DNA from: Pelagomonas calceolata
Lineage: Eukaryota; Sar; Pelagophyceae; Pelagomonadales; Pelagomonadaceae
DNA: 64,000 nt
Assembly: GCA_918797485.1 (NCBI GenBank)
Contig: CAKKNE010000001.1
Span: 620,001 to 684,000, forward strand
Direction: 5' to 3'
How positions within the stretch are numbered: the stretch's first letter is position 1; every line of letters begins with the position of its first letter. Of the stretch, positions 7,702-18,682 are shown in pieces. The position numbers were made by a program, and so were the translations under genes. The notes beneath the pieces were generated by a model. The model was not told the origin of the DNA. It ran no database searches and was given only the letters and a program-made list of their open reading frames with translations.

Positions 7702-10700
7702 CTAGTCGGAGTCCACGAAGCCGTCCGACTCGTCGCCCGAGTTCGCCCACTCGTCCTCCTCCGAGTCGCTGCCGGCGATGGCCGCGTAGTTGACGGCTTG
7801 CTTGGCCCGGCCGCCGCCGCGCGCGGCGCGCGGCGCCGGCGCCGCGACTGGCGCATCGAACTCGAATTCGTCCTCGGACTCGTCCTTGACGACGCGCTTC
7901 TTGGTCTTCTTCGGCTTCGCGGAAGGAGGAGCGGGGCTAAAGACGCACGCGCCGGGCGAATCCTCGACCTGGCGCGCCGCTCGTTTCTGGCCCTTGGCCT
8001 TGGGCAGCGGCGACCTGCGCGGGACGGCGTCGATGGCGGCGCGTCGACGGCGTCGCGTCGATGGCGTATGAAGTGCTCCAGGGACGCTGAGAGACGGACT
8101 CCTCGACCGGCGGCGGCTTGGTCGCCGCCTTCTTGGGCTTCGGCGGAGCCTTGGCTTTCGGAGCCGCGGCTGCTTTCTTCGGCGCCTTTTTCGGCTTCGG
8201 CGCGGACTCGAACTCGTCCTCGCTATCATCATCTAGGGAGAAGTCGTCCTCCGACGATTCCTCGTCGCTGTTCCACGCGCTCTGCTTCTTCTTCGCCGGC
8301 GGCTTCTTGGCCGGGGCCTTGCGCGCCGGCGCGGCCTTCGGCGCGGCCTTCGGCTTCGGCTTCACCGGCTCGGGCGCGAACTCCTCCTCGTCGGACTCCT
8401 CCATGGGCGCCGGCCGCGGCGCTTCGACGGTCTCTTGAGTCATCGGGAAGTCTCCATCGTCGTCCTCGGCGGCGTCGTCGTCCGAGTCGAACTGGTACCT
8501 GTGTGGGCGACCGTCGGTGGGAGCCGCCGTGGCGAACGTGCCGGTCCGGCGAGTTCGGACGCAGAGAGCCGCACGTCTTCTTGGTCGCTGCCGCGCGGCC
8601 GCTCCTCGCGCGCGGCGCGACGGGCGCCGACGACGCGAAGTTGTCGTCGTCCGAGTCGCTCCCGACGAAGCCGTCCGACTCCTCCTCCTCATCGGACCAC
8701 GCGGCCTTAGGCTTCGCCTTCGGCTTAGGCTTGGCCGCGGCTTTAGGCGCAGCCTTGGCCTTCGGCGGAGCTTTGGGCGCCGGGGCCGGCTTCGCGACTG
8801 GTTTCGGCTTCGGGGCCTGCGTGGATCGACGGGTGAGTCCACGCGGGGATACAATGTGAAATTTCCGCGCCGGTCGCTACCGCCTTCTTAGGAGCCGGAG
8901 CCTTCTTCTTTTGTTTCGCGCCTGTGCGACGTCGACGGGTGAGTCAGGTACCGAACGTGTGAATTCTACACCGCCGCGTGCCCCAGTCGTCCTCCGAGTC
9001 GTCGTCGTAGCCGTCGGACTCCTCGTCGCTGTCGTAGGTTTTCTTCTTCTTGGGCGCTCGTTTCGAGACGGCCTGCGCGGGATCGCGAGTCGCGGCACGC
9101 CGGCGGGCGGAATCACGGGGACGCCGTGAGGTGCCTTCTTGCCCTTCTTGTTGGCGTGGGCCTTGGCCTTCTTCGCCGCGTCGGCCTGCGCGCGCATGGT
9201 GTCGCGTCGATGGCGTGACGGAAGGTTAGAGACGCAGCCGACGCGCCTCGCCGGCCTCGCGCTTCGCGTCATCAATATCGAGCTGCTCCTCGAGCGCCTG
9301 GAGGTCCGTCAACCATAAATCAGTAGTGGCCGTGGCCTGGAGCGTGCGCAGCTCCGCGTCCTTCTCCGAGAGTTCGCCGCGCAGCGCGTCGACGCGCTCG
9401 CGCGTGAGCGCCCAGAGCCGCATCGACAGTAAGTAATCATAACCCTTCGCGAGCGTCCGAAGGTCGTCCGGCTCCTCAATCTGCTTAGGAGCCTCCTCGT
9501 CGTCGGACGCGTCGTCTTCGGCCGCGGCCGCAGTCTTCGGTTTCTTGGCGCTCTCGGGAATCACCGCGTCGTAGCCGTCCTCGACGAGCTGCGCGAGTAA
9601 CTCAGCCTTCTTTCTATTATGAACGACGAGCTCCTCGGATAAAACCGCTAAGATGAACCGGACCTTGTTGCGGAGCACGTTAACCTGGCCCTTTTTCTGT
9701 TTCACCAAATGAGCCTTGCGCTTCGCGTAGGTCTCGAGCCGCACCTTGTAGAACGCCTTGCAGATGTCGAAGGGCGTCGCGTAGCGCTCGATGGCCACGC
9801 CGCCGCTGTCGAAGAAGTTCATGTTCGACGTCGCCATCGAGGACTCGAGCTTGAACTTCTTGAGGAGCCCGCCCGGCGCCTTCTCGGCCTCGTCTAACTT
9901 AGCTCCCGATAGGGCCGTTACAGTAAACGACACCGTAGTATCCGTGTGGTTCTCCTTGAAGTCCTTGAGCCACGCCGTCGTCTTGTCGTCTCCCACAATC
10001 TGCTGCTCCAGCCACTGCTTGTAGTCGTGCGTCCACTTGCGCAGCGGCAACTCGTCGATGAGGACCTTCGTATCGTCCAAGCGCTCGACGCGACCCAACG
10101 CTTGGTACGATCCAGCTTTTTTTAGAATGACGTCTCCTTTAAAACCGCGGTACGACGGCGCCAAGCCATCGGCACCGACGTCCTCCGCGGCGCACGTCGC
10201 GAGTAGCGACGTCTCGTCGCAGTCGACGTCGTCGCCGGCGTGCGCGATCATCCGTCTCAGCACCGCTATGAGTTGTTTAGGGTCGTAATTGGGAACCGAG
10301 GTAGCCCAGCCCGTCCCGATACCGTCCGCCCCATTACATAAAGCCAGCGGCAAGACCGGCACGTAGTAGTTCGGCTCGATGCTTTGACCGTCGTCATCAA
10401 GGTACTTGAGGACAGCATCGTCGTCGGGATGAAACACTTTCCGAGCCACCGCCTCCAACTTCGTAAAAATATAACGGGAAGACGCCGCATCTTTCCCGCC
10501 CATGATTCTGGTACCAAATTGGCCGCAGGGCGCCAGCAGGTTCACATTATTGGAACCGACAAAATCTTGCGCCATGCCGACGATCGTCCCGGTCAGCGAG
10601 GCTTCTCCATGATGATATGCGCTGTGCTCCGAGACGTAGCCGGCCAATTGGGCCACTTTGATCTCGCGTTTCAACTTACGTTTGAAGCACGCGAACAGGA

Positions 10701-13167
10701 CCTTTCTTTGGGAGGGTTTCAGGCCGTCGACCACACAAGGAATAGATCGCTGGTTATCAGCTACCGAGAATAAAGATAACTCTTTGTGGACGAAGTCCTT
10801 GTACGCCAACGCGTCGACGCCGTAGTCGACAAACGCGCCGGGCTCCAAGGACCGCAGCCAGGTCTTCCGGTCCTCGACCCGTTTCTTGGAAAAGGCCATG
10901 TCCACCAAATCGCCGTCGCCTTCTCTCAGTAAATCGAAGTCCAACTGATGCGTCGCTAGGTCCGAGAAGTAGTCCCGCGCTTCCGCGGCTGTTGAGGTTC
11001 CTAAACCCTTGTAGTATTTTACAGAGAATTTGGACGCGTTGCTACCGATGGAGTCCTTCCAGGCCTCGTACTCGGGGACCTGCGTTGAACATGTGTCGCG
11101 GCGATGGCGTCGCGTCGCGACGGACGCCGCGATGAAACGGTGAAGAACGTCTTCGAGGGGCCCTTCTTGCTGTTGGAGGTCGCCTTGACGATGGGCGTGA
11201 TGAAGCACCGCAGGAAGCCCGGGATCTCGAGGAGCGAGGGCCAGAAGTGGTGGAGGCAGTTGATGAGCAGGCCCTTGATGTGGGACCTGCGTCGCGCGCG
11301 TCGACGGCGCGGCGCGTTGGGCGACCGAGGCCTCCACGCCGTCGCGGCGAGCGATCGTAGGGACGCCGCTCACAGCACCCGTCGTGGTCCTGGTCCGTCA
11401 TGATCATGAGGTGGCCGTAGCGCAGCGTCTTGATGTTCTCGGCCGTGTACTTCGTGCCGAAGCGCAGTCCTAAAATTTTGACGACGTTCTGGACCTGCGT
11501 TGCGGGACGCTCGTTCCAGGCGCGTCGGCGGCGTCAGCCTCTCGATGGACAACGAGCAAGCGTCCTCCCGCGACCGCGCTCTGACACGCCGCACGGCCCC
11601 GACGCGGCCCGAAACAGCTCAAAATCGGAAGATGGAGACGATTCATGAAGATGGCGTAAGGACGCCGCAAGCGCACTTCTTCATTCTTCATGATCGCCGC
11701 GTGCGACGCCTCGCGCACGTTCAGAGGTTTTCCTTTCAGAGGGAAGACGCCATATAAATCACGACCGACGACGCCCAACCCAGACACGGCCAAGGCCTTC
11801 GCCGAGTCGCCCTCCGTTAATATCAGAGTACAATCCTTGCCCTTCGCACCTCCAGCGCTATTAGCATCGTCCAACTTCGTGATGCCCGTCAGGCGCATCT
11901 TCTTCGACCCCCCCTTCCGCTTGAGCTGCTCGTCCTGCTTGAACTTCGTCCAGGCCAGGACGCGATCCACAACTCCCGACTTCTCGATGGCCTTCAGGAA
12001 CTTGTCCGGCAAGACAACTTTCGACCCGAAGGACCGTTCTTTGGTAGTGAGCGTCTCCTTCGTCTGCGAGTCGAACGCGGGATTCACGATCAACGCGTCC
12101 ACATAAACACAAAGGTGGGCTTTAATGAAGGCCGGCTTGACCTCCTGGCCCTTGTTCTTCTTCTTCACGGCTTTCGCGAGGAAGTCGCAGACCTTTTTGG
12201 CGACCGCGTCGACGTGCTGCCCTCCTTTTGAGGTACAAATACTGTTGACGAAGGATAGTTGCGTGAAGGTGCCGTCGGACGGCGCCACGCCCACGGTCCA
12301 GTTGTCGTCGAGCTTCTCCAGGGCCGCGGGGGGCTCGAGGCCGTCGTGCAGCTTCACGTACTGCGCAAAACTTTTAACTGGTACCCTTTCACCATTCAAC
12401 TCCACCTTCAAGCTCCCGTTGCCGTGGCACGACGACGACGCCGCGACATCATAAGCTCGCCGCGACAGCAGCCCCACCACGTCGTCATCCAAACAGTCCA
12501 TCTTGAACCGTTTGAGATCCGGCGTGAAGCTGACCCGGGTAAAGTCCTTCTTGCCCTTGTGTGTCGAAATCTGAGCTTCACCGACGGTCTTCGACATGTT
12601 CTTGACCCACGTCTGCTTCAGCTTCTTACCGGTCGAAGAGTCAGCCGTCTCGACCGTGAACGAGGTACTAAAAATGTTCGCGAGCTTGGCGCCGTAGCCG
12701 TTCCGGCCGCCCGTCGTCTTCTTCTCGTCGTCGTCAAAATTCGAACCCGTCAGCAAGTGCCCAAAGATCAGCTCGGGCACGTAGCAGTTGTGCTCGCTGT
12801 GGATCTGGACGGGGATGCCCTTCCCGTCGTTCGCCACGGAGATGGTATTCGACTCGCGGTCGATGTCGACCTTGATCGTCGTCATCGACGGGTCGCGCTG
12901 CTTGTTGTCCGCGGCGTTGACCATGATCTCGTCGAAGATCTTGAAGAGGCCCGGGACGTAGGTCGTCTGTTTCTTCACGATGCGCTTCGTTTTCGCGTCC
13001 AGGACCCACATGGGCTGCGTCGACTGCTCGATACTGCCGACATACGTGTCGGGCCGCAACAGAATGTGCTCGAGCTGCGTCTTCTTCTGGTAGGTCTGTT
13101 CTATTGTTTTCGTGCCCTTCTTCTTCGCCTTGGGCGCCTTGGGCGGCGGGCTGTTCGTGGCGTCGCC
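7702..13167 (-). CDS. TOP2: DNA topoisomerase II (ATP-dependent, eukaryotic type)
   Basis: Exons inferred: 13167-11677, 11495-11379, 11286-11139, 11079-9247, 9185-9123, 9072-8982, 8921-8881, 8816-8575, 8498-8100, 8014-7702. The ATPase part shows NAADNKQRD, DGKGIPV and GGRNGYGAKLANIFS. The TOPRIM part shows LTEGDSAKALA and DQDHDGSHIKGLLIN, the latter only after removing introns. The breakage-rejoining part has the catalytic tyrosine in SSRYIFTKL. The tail is long, Lys/Ala and Asp/Glu/Ser rich, with repeated S-D-E-E-S-D-G blocks. The introns at 9186-9246 and 8922-8981 use GC donors in this model (a GT donor at 8969 is possible for the second). The 5' end is open: GDATNSPPPK follows an acceptor-like CGCAG at 13168, and no in-frame ATG is found upstream before a stop. 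The enzyme relaxes and decatenates nuclear DNA. Confidence 0.92.
11496..11676 (-). repeat. Introner-like intron 1 of topoisomerase II
   Basis: This 181-bp intron has donor GTGCGCTTGCGGCGTCC and acceptor CGCAG before GTCCAG. The donor-proximal block recurs in the DNAJC7-like and dynein introns. Removal restores KNEE-VQNVVKILG, the conserved TOPRIM continuity. Confidence 0.65.
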
Positions 13168-13216
13168 CTGCGTGATGGGAGTGGTTGTGTGCTGCGGCGT
13201 TTGTCGGCGCGAGCGG

Positions 13217-13233
13217 TGTGTGTGTGTGTGTGG
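13217..13233. repeat. GT/CA dinucleotide repeat upstream of topoisomerase II
   Basis: A short perfect GT run on the plus strand inside the 5' flank of topoisomerase II. Flanking sequence to about 13550 is Cys/Arg-codon-like low complexity and defeats start prediction. Confidence 0.7.
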
Positions 13234-13934
13234 CTACGTGCGGCGGCGCGCTGAGGCGCTGCGCGCTGCGGCGGCGTGCCGAGGGAGGCCCGCTGCGTGC
13301 CGCGGCGGCGGCGTTTGTGTGTGTGCAGGCGGCCGCAGAGCTGTGCCGCCGCGGTTTCGGTTTGTCCGCGGAGATGGCTTTTGGGGTGCCAGCCGCGGTG
13401 GCGGCGCTGCGGCGCTTCGCTGGGGCGCTGCGCGGCGGCCGGGGAGGGCCACCGGCGCCTCGCGCCCCGTTTTTTGTTGAGCCAAGTGCGGATGGCGTTA
13501 CAGCGTGCGCGCGCCCGTTTTCGACGCAGTGAAGTACCAGAACCGCCGCCATGATGTCTGAGATTGCGTAGAGCGCTGCTCAACCGTGCGCGCTGCGCTG
13601 TAGCCGAGCACAGCCTGTGCTTCGTTTGCAACCGCAAAATCAATACCCGTCCGTTAGCAGCCGTCCTCAAACTCCCGGGACCCGTCTAGAATGCACCTAC
13701 AGGGCTCTACGAGAGGCCCTGGCGACGCCTGCTCGAAAAAATATCACGAGTCATCTCCGCAGCCAAAGCCGGCGACCCTGCCTTATTGGTCCCACGATAC
13801 GCCATCGCTGCGATCTGGACGACGAGACAGCTCTCAGAGACACGACAAACGAGTCCTGCGAACGCTAGCTGCATAACTGCGACGCGTAGTGCGAGCAGCT
13901 ACACGTATCAAAAAAGCGCTAAAAAAGCAGCAAA

Positions 13935-14651
13935 ATGGCGCTCAAATTCGCCGCGGGAGGCGCTCTCGCAGGAGTAGCGGCCTACGGCCTCTACCAGCTG
14001 AACCAGCCCAAGAAGGACCAGCTCAAGATGATTATTTCGGGCGGCCCCGGGAGCGGCAAAGGCACGCAGTGCGAGCTCTTAGTGAACAAGTACGGTTTGA
14101 AACATATTAGTACAGGAGACGCGCTCAGACATCACGTGAAGACGGGCACGGATTTAGGCCGAGAAGCCAAGGCCTACATGGAACGAGGCGACCTCGTACC
14201 TGATAGTCTCGTGATTGGCATCTGCAAGGCCGAGATGGAGACTTCTGAAGCGAAGAACAACGGCTGGCTCTTGGATGGTATGCCCCGGACGAAGGCCCAG
14301 TGCGACGCGCTGGAGGACATGGGTTTGGTGCCGAACTTGTTTCTGAGATTAGACGTTCCTGATGAGGTCATGATGGACCGCGCCTGCGGCCGGCGCCAGG
14401 ACCCCGTCACGCGCCAGATCTACCACGTCAAGTACAAGAAGCCTCCGACCGAGGAAATTGAAAAAAGGCTCGTGATTCGCAGTGACGACACGGTGGAGAA
14501 GATGACGAACCGCATCCGCCAGTACCACAAGAACACGACGGCCGTGTCTGGTTCGTACTCTGATAAATTGGTCGTCGTCGATGGCAATCGGGCGCCGAAG
14601 GAGGTGTTCCCGGCCGTGTGCGCCGCGATCGACAACGCGCTGGCGAAGTAG
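13935..14651 (+). CDS. Adenylate kinase, long form, membrane-anchored
   Basis: A 238-residue protein that interconverts ATP, AMP and ADP. An N-terminal hydrophobic helix (residues 4-20, FAAGGALAGVAAYGLYQL) could be an anchor or a targeting signal. The P-loop GGPGSGKGTQ follows. The AMP site is STGDALR and the NMP lid GDLVPDSLVIG. The signature DGMPRTKAQC differs from the usual DGFPR. The long LID insert CGRRQDPVTRQIYHVKYKKPP shows it is the long type. All catalytic arginines expected from the family appear present. The frame is intronless and the start is the only ATG giving the full P-loop region. Confidence 0.92.
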   Translation: MALKFAAGGALAGVAAYGLYQLNQPKKDQLKMIISGGPGSGKGTQCELLVNKYGLKHISTGDALRHHVKTGTDLGREAKAYMERGDLVPDSLVIGICKAEMETSEAKNNGWLLDGMPRTKAQCDALEDMGLVPNLFLRLDVPDEVMMDRACGRRQDPVTRQIYHVKYKKPPTEEIEKRLVIRSDDTVEKMTNRIRQYHKNTTAVSGSYSDKLVVVDGNRAPKEVFPAVCAAIDNALAK

Positions 14652-14718
14652 GTTGGGGTCTGCGTAAGGTAGAGGGGCTAGGGCACTTCTGTACAAATTA
14701 CGCTAACAACAACAACAA

Positions 14719-15939
14719 CTAGCAGCCACGCCGAAGATACCCGCGGTGCACGGCCTCGGCCGCGGCGCGGCTCGAGGCATACGCCCCGAGGAACGAGCTC
14801 TGCGTGCAGTAGTCGCCGGCGAGGACGAGCGTCGAACTATCGTCGCAGACGCATGGCCCGCGGTCGACCGGGTTGCGCGGCCGGAGCGCCTCGAGCGGGG
14901 TGATCATCTGCGCGCAGTGCCACCGCACCGTCTTCGAGGACACGACGAGAGGCCGAAGCGCCGCGGCATCGATGGCGGCGAGGACGTCGGCGACGCTGAG
15001 CTGCTGCGCTACGGCGGCGGCGGCTGCCGAATGGGCGACAACGGCGACGACGGGTCCACCGCGACCGTGGCGGTGCACAAGCTCAAGACCACCGAGTCCG
15101 TCGCGCTCGACGCTACCGCCGAACACTCGGTCGAGAACCCTCGACGCCTCACCATCATCGTCACGGAGGAAAACCGCGGTCGCCGTGCGCGCGTCGTATC
15201 TCGTGCGGCGAACGAGATCAGCGAGTTCCGACGGGAGCGCGTCGGCGACGCCGTCGATGGCGAGCGCGTCCGGCGCCGGCACCGCGAGCACGACCGCATC
15301 AAACGTCGCGCGAGCGGGAGTGGCGATGCCATCGCCGTCGCGCTGCGCTGCGGCGACGACGAACGTAGCATCGCGCTCGAGGCCATCGACACGGCGCCCA
15401 AAGTGCACCGCATCGGGCCGCGCGTCGGCGAGCAGGGCCGCGCACACGTCGCTCAGCGACCCGACGGCAGCGTATTGGCGCCAGAGCTCAGGCCAGAGCA
15501 GGCGCTCCTCGGTCGGCGCGAGCTGTTCGTCTCCTACCGGTTCGACGAGACCCCGCGCCGCGAGCGCCTGAACCTCGGCCCACGCGCCGTCGAGCGCGTC
15601 TCGCGTGATGCCGTGACCCGGCAACGCACGCGGATCCCGCGGATCGACGACCGAGAGCACCTGGGCACCGAGGTCGACGCGCAGCTCGCCTACCTTTGCG
15701 ACGGCGCCGAAGCGGCCCGCGGTGTAGGTCGCCCGCTCCCAGACGTGCAGCTCTGCCGAAGCGCCGAAGCGCCGTCGCAGCTCTTTGGCTGCGAGGCACC
15801 CGCCGAGGCCCGCGCCGACGACGAGGACGCGATACGGCTGCTCGTCCATGTTGCTGTCGCCGCGCGCTGCGTAAGTGGCGAGCGCCGCAGCGGTCGCGCT
15901 GCGGGCGCTGACCGCGCGCGCAAATGCCATCATTCTCAT
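14719..15939 (-). CDS. Renalase-like FAD-dependent oxidoreductase
   Basis: A 406-residue protein from the Met at 15939. The open frame continues to 16473, but that part is low quality and overlaps the divergent promoter. The dinucleotide-binding fold is VVGAGLGGCLAAKELRR followed by WERATYTAGRFGA and VDLGAQVL, closest to renalase and small amine-oxidase-like flavoproteins. The C-terminus carries a conserved flavin-contact ending (LVLAGDYCTQSSFLGAYASSR). Renalase oxidises aberrant dihydro-NAD(P) isomers. That reaction is plausible here but not proven, and other amine oxidoreductases share the fold. An arginine/alanine-rich leader (residues 1-25) suggests organelle targeting. Confidence 0.75.
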   Translation of the reverse strand: MRMMAFARAVSARSATAAALATYAARGDSNMDEQPYRVLVVGAGLGGCLAAKELRRRFGASAELHVWERATYTAGRFGAVAKVGELRVDLGAQVLSVVDPRDPRALPGHGITRDALDGAWAEVQALAARGLVEPVGDEQLAPTEERLLWPELWRQYAAVGSLSDVCAALLADARPDAVHFGRRVDGLERDATFVVAAAQRDGDGIATPARATFDAVVLAVPAPDALAIDGVADALPSELADLVRRTRYDARTATAVFLRDDDGEASRVLDRVFGGSVERDGLGGLELVHRHGRGGPVVAVVAHSAAAAAVAQQLSVADVLAAIDAAALRPLVVSSKTVRWHCAQMITPLEALRPRNPVDRGPCVCDDSSTLVLAGDYCTQSSFLGAYASSRAAAEAVHRGYLRRGC

Positions 15940-16315
15940 GTGCCTACGGCTGCGACGCACGCACAGCAGCCGTGGGTCCTGTGCATTTGTGGTCGCTCGC
16001 TCAGCCTCGCCTGCTGATCTATGCTGGCTCACCAACTGTGCGGAGTGCCGACGAGCGATTTTTGGATCGCTTCGACGGTCGGCGCCGAGAGCTAGGTCGG
16101 CGGACGCGCGGCAGAGACTGCTTGCTCCACGCTGCTGCAGAGCTTGGCTGGAGAGCTGCACCTGAAACGCCGTCCGTCTTGAACGCCACGAGTTTAACGC
16201 ATGCGCAGCACGAGTTATTGATCGATTGACGCTCGTGCGACGACTATTGGCAGGCAAGCGGGTGTACACAGCATTGCTGCAAAGCATTGCACATGCTCCA
16301 GAGCAAAAGCAAAAT

Positions 16316-17089
16316 ATGAAGCGCGCCCGGGACGACGGCGCCGCCGCCGCGGCAGCGAAAACCAAAAAAAAACGCCGCAAGAAGAAGAAAGCCGCGGACA
16401 GCTGGACGCAACCCACGGCGCGCCACGCCTTCGAGGTCACGCAGACGTCGGACCACGCCGAGACCCCGGTCAACGCCTACGAGGACCTGGCGCCCTTCAT
16501 GCGGGCCGTCGGCGGGCGCGTCTACGACCCCTACTATTGTGATGGAGGCGTGGTCCGGCGGCTCCAGGCACTGGGATTTCGCGACGTAATAAACGAGAAC
16601 CGAGACTTCTACGCGGACGTCTCGAAGGGCACGGTGCCGAGTCACGCAGTGCTCGTGACGAACCCGCCCTACAGCGGCGACCACGTCGACCGCTTGATTT
16701 CGCACGTCGTCGCCGCGAAGACGCCCTTCGCGCTGCTGATCCCGACGTACTACCTGGGCCGCGACGTCTGGCGCCGCGCTGCCTCGCAATTGTCGCCGCC
16801 GCCGTTCTACGTGTGCCCGCACCGGCGCTACGCGTACCTGCCGCCCGCGTGGGCCCGAGGGGCGGCGGCCGCGCGGACGACGGCGCCCTTCACGACGGCG
16901 TGGTTTTGCTGGCGGCCGGAGGGACCATCCGGCCTCGACTTCTCGGGCCGCGTCGACGTGTTCCGGAGCGTGGCGTCCGTCGCGTCCCAGTACCGCGACG
17001 TCACCGACTCCCTCAAAAAGCGCCCGAACCCGAAGGCCCGCAAGCGCCAGAAGGCGGCGCGCCAGGCGCGGGCGAAGGCGTACTCGTAA
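16316..17089 (+). CDS. NPPY-motif methyltransferase-like protein, nuclear/nucleolar type
   Basis: A 257-residue protein from the ATG at 16316, which starts a strongly basic Lys/Arg/Ala-rich tail (residues 1-30) resembling a nucleolar signal. The core contains YDPYYCDGGVVRRLQALGF, then NENRDFYADV, then VTNPPYSGDHVDRL. NPPY is the catalytic motif of N6-adenine (and some other exocyclic-amine) methyltransferases. The usual glycine-rich SAM loop is replaced by the DPYYCDG stretch. The C-terminus is again basic. The substrate may be rRNA or another RNA; that is inference. The longer frame from 16226 lacks support. Confidence 0.62.
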   Translation: MKRARDDGAAAAAAKTKKKRRKKKKAADSWTQPTARHAFEVTQTSDHAETPVNAYEDLAPFMRAVGGRVYDPYYCDGGVVRRLQALGFRDVINENRDFYADVSKGTVPSHAVLVTNPPYSGDHVDRLISHVVAAKTPFALLIPTYYLGRDVWRRAASQLSPPPFYVCPHRRYAYLPPAWARGAAAARTTAPFTTAWFCWRPEGPSGLDFSGRVDVFRSVASVASQYRDVTDSLKKRPNPKARKRQKAARQARAKAYS

Positions 17090-17103
17090 GTTGTTCACAT
17101 AAC

Positions 17104-17340
17104 TTAGTCCGGAGGTTTTCGCTTGAGCCGTCCACCACTCAGCGGCGCCGGCAGCGCGCCTGTCGCGACAAGAACAAGATAGGAAGATACGACGAAGCCC
17201 GTGTACGACACGAGGGCGATGACCTTCGAGGCCGTCGACAGCGGCCGCGGCGGCGGCCTTTTTTCCTCGGTCGGCGGCGGCGGCGCCCATTTCTTCCGGT
17301 GGCGCGCGGCGCGCGTGGCGAGGCGCCTTATCCCAATCAT
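17104..17340 (-). CDS. Small single-pass membrane protein, mitochondrial-type leader
   Basis: A 78-residue frame. It has a basic leader (MIGIRRLATRAARHRKKW), a Pro-rich linker, one transmembrane helix (VIALVSYTGFVVSSYLVLVA) and a basic tail. No family is recognised. Its ATG overlaps the TGA of the upstream ORF as ATGA, so either two proteins come from one transcript or an unrecognised intron links them. Confidence 0.45.
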   Translation of the reverse strand: MIGIRRLATRAARHRKKWAPPPPTEEKRPPPRPLSTASKVIALVSYTGFVVSSYLVLVATGALPAPLSGGRLKRKPPD

Positions 17341-17555
17341 GCCTTCTTCTTCTTGGTTCGCGCCTTCCGTCGCTCGTCCCACAGAATGTAGCCAAACACT
17401 AACACCTGCGCCGTGATCAACCCGAGCACGGCCGCGATAAATTTCGGCTCCTGCAGGATGGAGAGGTCGAAGAGCGGGTCCTCCTCTCCTTCCTTCTGCT
17501 CCGGGACGAGCTCGCTGTACCACCAGCCCTCGCCCTGCTGGCGGACGACTGGCAT
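17337..17555 (-). CDS. Small single-pass membrane protein (WWYSEL type)
   Basis: A 72-residue frame: GEGWWYSELVPEQ, an acidic stretch, one helix (FIAAVLGLITAQVLVFGYIL), and a basic Lys-rich tail. A hydrophobic, signal-peptide-like stretch (LLVLSALLCLLCLVP) lies just upstream in another frame, at about 17585-17635. A small intron could therefore join a leader to this mature part. No family is recognised. Plastid or mitochondrial membrane location is inferred. Confidence 0.5.
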   Translation of the reverse strand: MPVVRQQGEGWWYSELVPEQKEGEEDPLFDLSILQEPKFIAAVLGLITAQVLVFGYILWDERRKARTKKKKA

Positions 17556-17736
17556 TCGCGTCGCTGGCGTCGCGCTGGACAGGCACCAGGCAAAGCAGGC
17601 AAAGGAGAGCAGACAGCACTAAAAGCAGTGGTGCTGCCTCTCCAGTGCCAAGATTAGTGATAAATGCTATTACCAGAGACGTGCAGTAACCACTGGTTGT
17701 GCTGTTTGAGCGCCGTAAAGCCAAGCAGCTTGTTTT

Positions 17737-17760
17737 GCTAGTGTCTTACATTACGCTAGC
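17737..17760. promoter_or_regulatory. Palindromic CTAG-arm motif, copy 3
   Basis: GCTAG and CTAGC arms around TGTCTTACATTACG. It is exactly 182 bp from each of the two flanking divergent ATGs (17555 and 17942). Confidence 0.6.
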
Positions 17761-17941
17761 CTGCAATTTTTTGGCCTGCGCAAGGCGAGCTTGTAGAGCC
17801 GCTCCAGCCCACACGCCAGCACGCCTCGGCCCCGCTGCCACCGCTGACCCGTCCTGCCGACCACTTTTTGCAAAGCAAAGACGCACAGCTACCAGCACAA
17901 ATCAGACAGCCGACGCCGCCGCCGCGACCAGCTAGAAAACC

Positions 17942-18664
17942 ATGTCCTTCATCCTGAACTGCTTCTCGTCGCCGCCGAAGCCCCACGCTTTGATACTAGC
18001 GCGGGGCGGCAGCAAGGGCATCCCGCGCAAGAATATTAAGCCGATGAACGGCGTGCCTCTTCTAGTATATAACGTCAAAGCTTGTCTAGCGTCGGGCGCC
18101 TTTGAAAAAGTTGTGGTCTCGTCGGACGACGACGAGATTCTAGAAATAGCAGTCAAGGCCGGCGCCGTCGCCCATAAACGATCGGCCGAGTCGGCCAAGG
18201 ACACGGCCTCCTCCGAAAGCGGGCTCTTCGACTATTGCGACACGGTCCCCGAGTTGGTCTCGTGCGCGCTGGTGCAGTGCACGTCTCCGCTCACAACAGC
18301 GGAGGACTTCCGGAACGGCGTGATGAAGTTCCATTCTTCTGGAGCGGACTCGCTCGTGACCGTGGTCCGAGCCCATCGGTTTTTGTGGTCAATCAAAGAT
18401 GGCCAGGCCGTGCCCCAAAACTACGACCCCGTCAAGCGCCCGCGGCGCCAGGACTGGAATGGGGAATTGATCGAGAACGGCGCCTTCTACGTCTTCAAGA
18501 CCCAAGCTCTGAGGGATTCCGGTAGTCGCTTATCGGGCAAGATCGCGGCCTTCGAGATGAGCGAGGATACGTTGGCTGAGATAGACACCCCCACCGACTG
18601 GGCCATCATTGAAGGTTTGGTCGCGGCGAAGTTTGGAAAAACGCCGCGGACGTGGGGGTTTTAA
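17942..18664 (+). CDS. CMP-sialate/CMP-ketodeoxynonulosonate-type cytidylyltransferase
   Basis: A 240-residue enzyme of the N-acylneuraminate cytidylyltransferase family, which activates nonulosonic or related sugar acids with CTP. Diagnostic motifs are ALILARGGSKGIPRKNIK (nucleotide binding), the substrate-loop strand VVVSSDDDEILEIA, LVQCTSPLTTAEDF, and RRQDWNGELIENGAFYV. Length and motif order fit a single-domain synthetase without the C-terminal phosphatase of the vertebrate protein. Which acid is used (Neu5Ac, Kdn, Kdo-like) cannot be read from the sequence. There is no obvious targeting peptide; the enzyme could be cytosolic or nuclear. The frame is intronless. Confidence 0.88.
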   Translation: MSFILNCFSSPPKPHALILARGGSKGIPRKNIKPMNGVPLLVYNVKACLASGAFEKVVVSSDDDEILEIAVKAGAVAHKRSAESAKDTASSESGLFDYCDTVPELVSCALVQCTSPLTTAEDFRNGVMKFHSSGADSLVTVVRAHRFLWSIKDGQAVPQNYDPVKRPRRQDWNGELIENGAFYVFKTQALRDSGSRLSGKIAAFEMSEDTLAEIDTPTDWAIIEGLVAAKFGKTPRTWGF

Positions 18665-18682
18665 GTATGCTTCGGTGTGATG

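Noticed and set aside
7798-8859. 353-residue plus-strand open frame
   Set aside because: Antisense to the topoisomerase II tail; a product of the Lys/Ala/Asp-rich repeats.
12259-13254. 331-residue plus-strand open frame over the topoisomerase II ATPase region
   Set aside because: Arg/Val/Leu-rich shadow frame. The minus strand carries the conserved GHKL motifs.
14746-16017. 423-residue plus-strand open frame
   Set aside because: Shadow of the renalase-like gene; Arg-rich with no family features.
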